From: an uncultured Spirochaetaceae bacterium
Lineage (GTDB): Bacteria; Spirochaetota; Spirochaetia; Treponematales; Treponemataceae
DNA length: 12,182 nucleotides
NCBI GenBank assembly: GCA_902796985.1
Contig: CADBRC010000126.1
Span: 1-12,182, forward strand
Direction: 5' to 3'
Shown: piece by piece, positions 1 to 5,734 of the stretch
Layout: each line of letters starts with the position of its first letter
Position numbering within the stretch: the first letter of the stretch is position 1
The notes under the pieces: generated by a model
Database searches by the model: none
What the model saw: only the letters and a program-made list of their open reading frames with translations
Told to the model about the DNA's origin: nothing
Position numbers and translations under genes: made by a program

Positions 1-9
1 ACCCTGTCC

Positions 10-38
10 TTGACATTTGGGTATGCTTGCATTAGAGT
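10..38 (+). promoter_or_regulatory. possible sigma-70 promoter in front of the first ACP gene
   Basis: A perfect TTGACA (10-15) is followed after 17 bases by TAGAGT (33-38), which matches four of six bases of the -10 consensus. Transcription from it would begin near base 44-45, at the ATG of the first ACP gene, giving a leaderless or nearly leaderless transcript. No Shine-Dalgarno sequence is visible before that ATG, which fits. Against it, the rest of the operon is continuous and upstream ape genes probably read through, so the match may be chance or an internal promoter inside the end of an upstream gene. Confidence 0.35.
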
Positions 39-44
39 GTATAT

Positions 45-320
45 ATGGAAGAGAATTTGAACGGGCAGATAAAGGAAGTCATCATATCTGCACTGGAGCT
101 GGAGGACATAGGGCCGGAGGACATAGATGATGCGGCCCCCCTTTTTGGCGCAGGTCTGGGGCTTGATTCCATCGATGCGCTGGAGCTTGGCGTTGCCCTT
201 AAGAAAAAGTTTGGCGTGAAGTTCTCCTCTGAGAGCAAGGAAAATAAGGATCATTTTGCGTCCGTCAATGCCCTTGCCGCGTATATCGGTTCACAGTTGC
301 GGGAGGGAGGTGAGAAATGA
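45..320 (+). CDS. apeE: acyl carrier protein (ApeE-like)
   Basis: This 91-residue protein is a small acidic acyl carrier protein. The phosphopantetheine site is Ser42 in the motif LGLDSIDALEL, preceded by the helix-I region and the APLFGAGLGL stretch typical of the first ACP of aryl polyene clusters. The segment near residues 62-72 (SSESKENKDHF) and the following ASVNALAAYI also resemble ApeE. In the pathway it would carry the growing polyene chain as a thioester after modification by a phosphopantetheinyl transferase, which is not in the window. The start at 45 is the only ATG in frame before the motif (an in-frame TAG lies at 33-35); no ribosome site is visible. TTG at 57 is a weaker alternative. 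The gene overlaps the next by 4 bp (ATGA). Family assignment is firm; the letter E rests on collinearity. Confidence 0.93.
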   Translation: MEENLNGQIKEVIISALELEDIGPEDIDDAAPLFGAGLGLDSIDALELGVALKKKFGVKFSSESKENKDHFASVNALAAYIGSQLREGGEK

Positions 321-565
321 CCAAAGATGAGCTTTATGCCAAGGTAACGGGGATCCTTATTGGCGAATTCGAGATAGAAGAGTCCAGGATTACCCCCGGA
401 ACCCTCCTGGTGGACGATCTGGATCTGGATTCCATTGATTTTGTGGATATGGTGAGCAAGTCGAGGGAGTTCATCCCCGGCAAGATAAATCCAGAATCTT
501 TCAAGACGGTAAGGACCATTCAGGATATCGTAGATGCCCTCTATCCCTACACGCAGGCACAGTGA
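317..565 (+). CDS. apeF: acyl carrier protein, second copy (ApeF-like)
   Basis: This 82-residue protein is a second acyl carrier protein. Its phosphopantetheine attachment site is Ser39 in DDLDLDSIDFVDM. It differs clearly from the ACP just upstream, so it is not a recent duplication; paired, dissimilar ACPs are normal in aryl polyene clusters. The ATG lies in the ATGA overlap with the first ACP gene, with GGAGGTGAG (304-312) as ribosome site 4 bases before it. One of the two ACPs may carry the aryl starter and the other the extender or finished chain, but the sequence does not show which. The C-terminal end overlaps the next gene by 32 bp if that gene starts at 534. Confidence 0.92.
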   Translation: MTKDELYAKVTGILIGEFEIEESRITPGTLLVDDLDLDSIDFVDMVSKSREFIPGKINPESFKTVRTIQDIVDALYPYTQAQ

Positions 566-2552
566 GAGCGGGCGGAGAGTTCCCTTCGTAATACTTGCGG
601 CCCTGTACCCGGTTCTCATTTTTGTGCTTCTGGTGCTGCTGAGGCTCCCGGTGCGGGTCATTTCTCTCTGTGTCATCGTGCTTGCCTCTGCCCTGTTTAT
701 AGGCGGGGGAGGGGGCCGGGGCAAATCGGACTGGCGGCCGTTGGCTTCTTCCGTTGTCCTTGTCGCCGTGGGGCTGGCCTGTTTCTTCAGCAACAAGATA
801 CTTTTCCTGAGGCTCTATCCTGTCGCCGTCAATGCGGCCATGCTTATGGCTTTTTCCCTGAGCCTCTTCTTCCCGCCTTCGGTGATATTCCGCCTGGCAT
901 GTCTGTCCGACAAGGGAATAAAGGGATCCGTCGCTGAGGGGCGCATAGAGTCCTACTGCCGCAAGGTCTGCGTGGTGTGGTGCGTCTTCTTTGTGTTCAA
1001 CGGGTCGGCGGCGGCATACACGGCTTTCTTCTGCAGTGACCGGGCGTGGTCAGTATACAACGGCGGCATAGCCTATGTCCTGATGGGCCTTTTGTTCGCC
1101 ATAGAATATATCATCCGAAAACAGGTGGATAAGAAGATGCCAAAGACATTTTATATATCAAAATTCAGGGCTGACTCCCGCCCTGACAACCATATAGTGT
1201 GCTATGAAGGCAAGTGGTCTGACGGGCGCTGCAAGACCTGGCGTGATTTCCTTTCGGATACTGCCAGAATGCGGGCGGCCATACGTCAGAAGGACTCGAA
1301 GGACTGGATCCTGCACTGTGAGGATTACTGGTATTTTCTTGTGACCTTCGTCGCCCTCCTGCAGTGCAGGAAGACCGTCATGCTGACCCAGAACATCTCG
1401 GAGGCTTTCATTGCCGAGATAAAAGCTCCGGGCACCGAGTTCCTGACCGATCAAGATTCCGTGCCTCATTCTGCGGGAGCCCTGTCCGTTCCTGCCATTC
1501 TTGCAGGCTCATCAGAGCCGTCCGAGCAGGAGCTTCGGGATGCCCCTCCGTTCGAGGCGGCAGATACGGACATCCGCATGTACACGTCGGGCAGCACCGG
1601 CAGGGCCAAGGCGGTCAGCCAGCGGATGGAGGAGTTCGAGCAGGACAATGCCTTTGTCATATCCAAGTGGGGAGAGGAGTTCCTTGCCCGAAAGCTCGTC
1701 ACTACGGTCAGCCAGCACCACATCTATGGCTTCCTCTTCGGAATCAGCCTGCCTTTCTCACTTGGGGTTCCTTTCCGCCGCAAGAGGATTGAGTATCCGG
1801 AGGAATTTGAGTCTCTGGACGACGAGAAGTACATGGTCATAGCCACACCTGCATTCCTCAAGCGGACAGTGGATTTGGAAAGCTGCCTGCCGATGAAGGA
1901 CTGCTTTATCTTTACGAGCGGGGGAGTCCTGACCACGGAGCTTGCTGCGAGGACTGACCTGCTTTTCGGGTTCTGGCCCGTGGAAGTCTACGGATCTACG
2001 GAGACGAGCGGCATAGCCTGGCGGCAGTCCCGGAACGGGCTTGAGTGGACTCCCTTTGACAATGCACGGATATGGAAGAACGTGGATGGCTGTCTGGTCA
2101 TCGTCTCTCCCTACATAAAGAACCCGGAGGGCTTTGCGACCAGCGACCTGGTTGATTTACTGGACGACGGCCGCTTCCTGCTCAGGGGTCGGGCGGATTC
2201 CATCGTCAAAATCGAAGAAAAGCGGATAAGCCTGACGGAGGTGGAGAACAGGCTGCTCCAGACGGGCCTTGTCGGGGACGTGAAGGTCATTGCGCTGGAG
2301 GACAGAAGGCAGTACCTCGCCGCCGCCATTGTCCTGAACGATACGGGCAGACAGCAGTTCGCCGGGCAGAAGAAGCTCGCCATGAACAACTGGTTTCATG
2401 ACTTCCTGATGCAGTACTTCGAGAACGTCGTCATCCCCAAGAAGTGGCGCTTCGTGGATGTTCTTCCTTCTGACGTGCAGGGCAAGAAGCACAAAGAGGA
2501 CATTGCAGCCCTGTTCTCGGATACGGCGGCACGCGGGGGCTCCGATGAGTGA
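534..2552 (+). CDS. apeH: fused COG4648-type membrane protein and AMP-dependent ligase (ApeG/ApeH)
   Basis: This 672-residue protein joins two parts. Residues about 17-200 hold some six hydrophobic segments and resemble the COG4648 membrane family, including a YCRKVCVVWCVFF region (about 141-153) and YNGGIAYVLMGLLF (about 175-188). Residues about 205-672 are an ANL-superfamily acyl-AMP ligase: the phosphate-binding loop MYTSGSTGRAKAVSQ starts at Met349, the adenylation motif VYGSTETSG is at about 485-493, followed by RGRADSIVKIEEKRIS, and a C-terminal LPSDVQGKKHKE supplies the likely catalytic lysine. In ape pathways this ligase activates an aryl acid such as 4-hydroxybenzoate and loads it on an ACP. 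In clusters I know the two parts are usually separate neighbouring genes, so this is a fusion that tethers loading to the inner membrane. ATG 534 has a weak AGGA 8 bases upstream and overlaps the ACP gene by 32 bp; no better ATG follows before the first membrane segment, so the start is uncertain. Confidence 0.9.
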   Translation: MPSIPTRRHSESGRRVPFVILAALYPVLIFVLLVLLRLPVRVISLCVIVLASALFIGGGGGRGKSDWRPLASSVVLVAVGLACFFSNKILFLRLYPVAVNAAMLMAFSLSLFFPPSVIFRLACLSDKGIKGSVAEGRIESYCRKVCVVWCVFFVFNGSAAAYTAFFCSDRAWSVYNGGIAYVLMGLLFAIEYIIRKQVDKKMPKTFYISKFRADSRPDNHIVCYEGKWSDGRCKTWRDFLSDTARMRAAIRQKDSKDWILHCEDYWYFLVTFVALLQCRKTVMLTQNISEAFIAEIKAPGTEFLTDQDSVPHSAGALSVPAILAGSSEPSEQELRDAPPFEAADTDIRMYTSGSTGRAKAVSQRMEEFEQDNAFVISKWGEEFLARKLVTTVSQHHIYGFLFGISLPFSLGVPFRRKRIEYPEEFESLDDEKYMVIATPAFLKRTVDLESCLPMKDCFIFTSGGVLTTELAARTDLLFGFWPVEVYGSTETSGIAWRQSRNGLEWTPFDNARIWKNVDGCLVIVSPYIKNPEGFATSDLVDLLDDGRFLLRGRADSIVKIEEKRISLTEVENRLLQTGLVGDVKVIALEDRRQYLAAAIVLNDTGRQQFAGQKKLAMNNWFHDFLMQYFENVVIPKKWRFVDVLPSDVQGKKHKEDIAALFSDTAARGGSDE

Positions 2553-2907
2553 TCACGGCATCCGGGACGAGCGCGTGCTGGAGCGCGATGACCTGCATGT
2601 ACTGCTGGAGCTTGTGGTTCCGGCAGACAGCGACTTCTTTGACGGGCATTTTCCCCAGTACAAGCTGCTTCCTGCCGTCGGGCAGTTCCAGATTATTACG
2701 AGGCTCGCGAGGAAGTACTTCGGCACGGAGGCTTCCGTCCTCCGCATACGCCGCATAAAGTTTTCCTCCCCAATCCTTCCGGACACGAAAATCCGCCTTG
2801 CCATGACCTTGAACGGGCGGAAGGATTCCGTGACATATACGGTAAGCGATGCCGCTGATGCCGGCAGGTCATATTCCACTGGCAGCTTCGCCGTGAGGCT
2901 TCCGTGA
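2545..2907 (+). CDS. apeI: hotdog-fold 3-hydroxyacyl-ACP dehydratase (ApeI-like)
   Basis: From ATG 2545 the protein has 120 residues, beginning MSDHGIRDERVLERDD. The motif FFDGHFPQYKLLPAVGQFQ (31-49) is the active-site region of FabA/FabZ-type hotdog enzymes, with His35 as the expected catalytic histidine. The usual PGV turn reads PAV, and the position near the acidic residue of FabZ holds Gln, as far as I can align by eye. ApeI is one of two dehydratases in aryl polyene pathways and, with ApeP, removes water from 3-hydroxyacyl-ACP to make the conjugated double bonds. The reading frame continues upstream to 2458, but 2545 gives the family length and sits in an 8-bp overlap (ATGAGTGA) with the ligase gene. 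It overlaps the next gene by GTGA. Confidence 0.87.
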   Translation: MSDHGIRDERVLERDDLHVLLELVVPADSDFFDGHFPQYKLLPAVGQFQIITRLARKYFGTEASVLRIRRIKFSSPILPDTKIRLAMTLNGRKDSVTYTVSDAADAGRSYSTGSFAVRLP

Positions 2908-3653
2908 CGGCTGCGTTCGCCATCCCCGTCTACCGGCATGGCAAGCCCCTTGCCTCTGTGGTCAGGAGCCTGATTCCCTACGGACTTCCGATAATCATCG
3001 TCGATGACGGGAACGAGGGCGAGGACAGGGCGCTTGTCGCCGCTGCCGGTGAGCTGTCAGAGCTTGTCACTGTCGTCCGTCTGGAGAAAAACGGGGGCAA
3101 GGGCAAGGCGATGAGCGCTGCTGCGCGGGCGGCATTGGACAGGGGCATGGACCATCTCTTTCAGCTTGATGCTGACGGGCAGCATGATTGCACGGCCTGC
3201 GGAGACTTCCTCGCAGCGGCGGAGGAGAACCCGGATGCAATCATCTGCGGTTACCCTGTCTATGACGAGACTGTCCCGGGCTACCGGAAGAAAGGCAGGG
3301 AGTTTTCCAATGGCTGGGCAAGAATCGTTTCGCTTGACGGGCGCATAAAGGACGTGCTCTGCGGTTTCAGGATTTATCCCCTGTTCCCGCACTACGCGGA
3401 CCTGCTGGACAGGCATGCCTGTCTGGATGCCCGCATGGGATATGACGTGGACATCCTCGTGCACCTGCTCTGGAGGGGTGTCCCCCTCGTCAACAAGGGA
3501 GTCCGGGTGACCTACCCGGAGGACGGAATATCGAATTTCCGTATGCTGCGGGACAACGTGAGGATTTCACTGACCTTTACCCGCCTCTTCCTGGGGATGT
3601 TGATCCGATTGCCTGTGCTTTTGTGGCGGGTGTGCAGAAGGAGGCGGGGATGA
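2904..3653 (+). CDS. apeJ: family 2 glycosyltransferase (N-terminal half of ApeJ)
   Basis: This 249-residue protein is a GT-A-fold, family 2 glycosyltransferase of the dolichol-phosphate-mannose-synthase-like kind. Visible motifs are IPVYRHG (7-13), IIVDDGNEG (31-39), NGGKGKAM (63-70), and the metal/nucleotide-binding LDADGQHD (88-95, DxD at Asp89-Asp91). The C-terminal region (about 215-245) is hydrophobic and basic, ending in RRRRG, and probably lies on the membrane. The start is GTG at 2904 in a GTGA overlap with the dehydratase gene; no ATG fits as well. In proteobacterial ape clusters the glycosyltransferase and the following acyltransferase are, to my knowledge, one protein (ApeJ); here they are two genes overlapping by 4 bp. 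It probably transfers a sugar to the polyene or its lipid anchor, but donor and acceptor are unknown. Confidence 0.87.
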   Translation: MTAAFAIPVYRHGKPLASVVRSLIPYGLPIIIVDDGNEGEDRALVAAAGELSELVTVVRLEKNGGKGKAMSAAARAALDRGMDHLFQLDADGQHDCTACGDFLAAAEENPDAIICGYPVYDETVPGYRKKGREFSNGWARIVSLDGRIKDVLCGFRIYPLFPHYADLLDRHACLDARMGYDVDILVHLLWRGVPLVNKGVRVTYPEDGISNFRMLRDNVRISLTFTRLFLGMLIRLPVLLWRVCRRRRG

Positions 3654-4654
3654 GCAGTTCCGGCTCTCACTGGTCCCGGCAGAAGGAGGTGACGGGAAGC
3701 GATGTGCCTGTACGCATCCTCATCTTTCTCGTCAAGATCCTTCCGTTCCCTGTTCTGGCATGCATGGTGCCATTTGTCAGTTTCTTCTATTATATATGTT
3801 CCCCGGTGGTCAGAAAGTCGGCGGCGGACTATCAGAGAAGGCTTGCCGCATTCTCGGGCGGCAAGGCTCTCCGCCGTCCCAATGCGTATGCGCAGGTAAC
3901 TTCGTTCTCCCTCTGCCTGGTGGAGAAGCTTGTAGCATGGAGCGGGAAGACGAGCCTGGACAACGTGATTTTTCACGATGATGATGTGGTGGAGCTGAAG
4001 AAGCGGCTTTCTGAGGGGAAGGGCGCCATGCTGATAAGTTCTCACTTGGGCAACATGGAGTTTCTCCGCTGTCTGGCAAGTTACGGCGAGACCGGGGTGG
4101 ACAGACATGTTCCCGTCACGGTGATAATGGACATACAGATGAGCCGGCACTTTACCAGCGCCATAAACAGGCTGAACGCCCGCTACGGACTGGACATTAT
4201 TCCTGCTTCCCAGATAGGGGTGGACAGCCTGGAACGGCTGCAGGAAACGCTTGAGTCCGGGGGGCTGGTTGTCATTGCGGGGGACCGGACTTCGGCATCC
4301 GACCCGGGGCGGAGCATCCGGGTGAGCTTTCTGGGCGGCGATGCACCGTTCCCTTTCGGCAGCTTTATGCTCGCTTCCCTTCTGAATGTACCGGTCTATT
4401 TTGTCTTCTCGCTCAGGGAGAAAGGCAGCTTTTTCTGCCCCCGCTACAATATGTTCGTTACCAGGTCGGACATCACGTTTGACTGTCCGCGCAAGGAGCG
4501 CACAGTAAGGGTCGAATCCCTCTGCCGTCAGTTTGCGGGGCTTTTGGAGGGCCGCTGCCTTTCCTACCCCTACCAGTGGTATAACTTTTTCGATTTCTGG
4601 ATGTTTCAAGATAAAGAAAGTGCAGGTGCAAATGAACAGGAAGACAGTGACTGA
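3650..4654 (+). CDS. apeJ: LpxL-like acyltransferase (LPLAT superfamily; C-terminal half of ApeJ)
   Basis: From ATG 3650 the product has 334 residues. A hydrophobic stretch at about 19-50 suggests an N-terminal membrane anchor. The catalytic HxxxxE motif is SHLGNMEF with His132 and Glu137, as in LpxL/LpxM lipid A acyltransferases. Further family marks are AGDRTSASDPG, the LGGDAPFPFGSFMLA substrate region, and SYPYQWYNFFDFW near the C-terminus. It would transfer an acyl chain, possibly the aryl polyene itself, from a thioester to a lipid or glycolipid acceptor at the inner membrane. The frame is open back to 3623, but 3650 lies in an ATGA overlap and has a strong ribosome site AAGGAGG (3638-3644) five bases before it. 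That site argues that this is a real separate gene and not the result of a sequencing frameshift in a fused ApeJ. Confidence 0.87.
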   Translation: MSSSGSHWSRQKEVTGSDVPVRILIFLVKILPFPVLACMVPFVSFFYYICSPVVRKSAADYQRRLAAFSGGKALRRPNAYAQVTSFSLCLVEKLVAWSGKTSLDNVIFHDDDVVELKKRLSEGKGAMLISSHLGNMEFLRCLASYGETGVDRHVPVTVIMDIQMSRHFTSAINRLNARYGLDIIPASQIGVDSLERLQETLESGGLVVIAGDRTSASDPGRSIRVSFLGGDAPFPFGSFMLASLLNVPVYFVFSLREKGSFFCPRYNMFVTRSDITFDCPRKERTVRVESLCRQFAGLLEGRCLSYPYQWYNFFDFWMFQDKESAGANEQEDSD

Positions 4655-5066
4655 GGAGATAGTATTTCCCGTGGAGTTCTATGACGTGGATGCCATGCGG
4701 ATTGTCTGGCACGGAAACTACGTCAAGTACATGGAGAAGGCCCGCTGTGCCCTGCTGGACAGGATAGGATTTGGTTATCTGGAGATGGCACGGTCGGGAT
4801 TTTCGTTCCCCATCGTCGATGTCCGCGTCAAATACATCCGATCCCTCCGCTTTGGGGAGAGGGTGCGGGCGGTCGCGACCCTTGTCGAATATGAGGCCTG
4901 CATCAAGATAAAATTCGAATTCTATAATGCCGCAACGGGGGAGCTGACGACCAAGGCGGAGAGTACGCAGATGGCCGTGTCCGATGAGAACGGGGAGAGC
5001 TGTTTCATTACGCCCCAGCCCTTCAGGGATAAGGTGGAGGCATTGTTCGGCGGAGGTGAAAAATGA
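4632..5066 (+). CDS. apeK: YbgC/4HBT-type hotdog thioesterase (ApeK-like)
   Basis: From ATG 4632 the protein has 144 residues and looks like the 4-hydroxybenzoyl-CoA thioesterase/YbgC family. The active-site region reads VEFYDVDAMRIVWHGNYVKY (14-33); Asp20 aligns with the catalytic aspartate of YbgC and His28 with the YHANY histidine. The frame is open upstream to 4533, but that extension lies inside the acyltransferase gene and lacks family features, so 4632 is preferred; an AGGTG (4624-4628) lies close before it. The gene overlaps the acyltransferase by 23 bp. In ape clusters this enzyme probably hydrolyses acyl or aryl-polyenoyl thioesters, releasing chains or clearing wrongly loaded carrier proteins; which of these is not shown. 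Confidence 0.87.
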   Translation: MNRKTVTEEIVFPVEFYDVDAMRIVWHGNYVKYMEKARCALLDRIGFGYLEMARSGFSFPIVDVRVKYIRSLRFGERVRAVATLVEYEACIKIKFEFYNAATGELTTKAESTQMAVSDENGESCFITPQPFRDKVEALFGGGEK

Positions 5067-5734
5067 CGTGCAGAGTTAAAGCAAAGCGTTTCGGGGCTGT
5101 TCTTCTGGCCATGTTCTTCCATGCCGCCTCGTGCATCTCACCGTGTGCTGCAACTCCTTCTCCCAGCCTTGACTCCGTCTGCCGCGACCTTACGGCCTAC
5201 AAGGTGACCAGCGGCTCTTTTGTACAGGAGCGGACTGCGGCAAACCTCAGGCGTCCGCTCAAATCGCAGGGAAACTTCGTGATATGTGATGAAGGAATCG
5301 CCTGGAAGACGGAGAAGCCGGTTTCCTCCCTGCTTGCGGTCAGCAGGGATAAAATCATACAGGTGGCCCCGGACGGCAGGAAGACCATGATTGACGGCTC
5401 GGGAAACGAGACGTTCAAGAGCATCGCCGGAACGCTGGCGACGGTCTTTTCCGGTGACAGGACGGAACTTGAAAAGAACTTCCATGTCTCCTTCTCCTCT
5501 GCCGGAAGCTCCCCGGAGGGAAATGACTGGATGATACGCCTTGTACCAAAAGACAGCACGATTGCCGCTGCAATGAAAAGCATCGTGATGGAAGGAACAA
5601 GCGGAAATGAATCCTTTATCAGTTCCGTCAGCATTGAGGAGCAGGGCGGGGCGGGTATACGCTATTTTTTCTCCAATCAAGTTCACAGGACCGGTTTAAC
5701 TGACGATGAAAAGGCATATTTCTCTGCCGAATAG
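5063..5734 (+). CDS. apeL: LolA-like periplasmic carrier (ApeL-like)
   Basis: This 223-residue protein begins with a secretion signal: basic residues 4-9 (RVKAKR), a hydrophobic core at 10-22, and a probable cleavage region at about 23-31. The mature part has LolA family marks, including SGSFVQERTAANLRRPL (about 50-66), SQGNFVICDEGIAWKTEKP just after, and a repeated antiparallel-strand pattern. LolA-fold proteins shield acyl chains while carrying lipoproteins across the periplasm; in ape clusters this paralogue probably carries the hydrophobic polyene lipid together with the MMPL exporter encoded next. The signal contains HAASC with Cys24, so lipoprotein processing is a weaker possibility. 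The ATG is in an ATGA overlap with the thioesterase gene, with CGGAGGTG before it as ribosome site. Confidence 0.85.
   Translation: MTCRVKAKRFGAVLLAMFFHAASCISPCAATPSPSLDSVCRDLTAYKVTSGSFVQERTAANLRRPLKSQGNFVICDEGIAWKTEKPVSSLLAVSRDKIIQVAPDGRKTMIDGSGNETFKSIAGTLATVFSGDRTELEKNFHVSFSSAGSSPEGNDWMIRLVPKDSTIAAAMKSIVMEGTSGNESFISSVSIEEQGGAGIRYFFSNQVHRTGLTDDEKAYFSAE

Noticed and set aside
317-565. Second ACP as a recent tandem duplicate of the first.
   Set aside because: Outside the DSID phosphopantetheine motif the two share little sequence; paired dissimilar ACPs are normal in ape clusters.
251-796. A 181-codon minus-strand open frame opposite the second ACP and the ligase start.
   Set aside because: Its Arg/Thr/Pro-rich translation has no family resemblance and the sense strand is fully explained.
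1364-1792. A 142-codon plus-strand open frame within the ligase gene, in another frame.
   Set aside because: It covers the ligase P-loop region, where the main frame has strong motifs; the translation is Arg/His/Gly-rich shadow.
3512-4609. A 365-codon open frame on the minus strand opposite the acyltransferase gene.
   Set aside because: It lies antisense to a gene with clear LpxL motifs, has no recognisable domain, and is expected by chance in GC-rich coding DNA.
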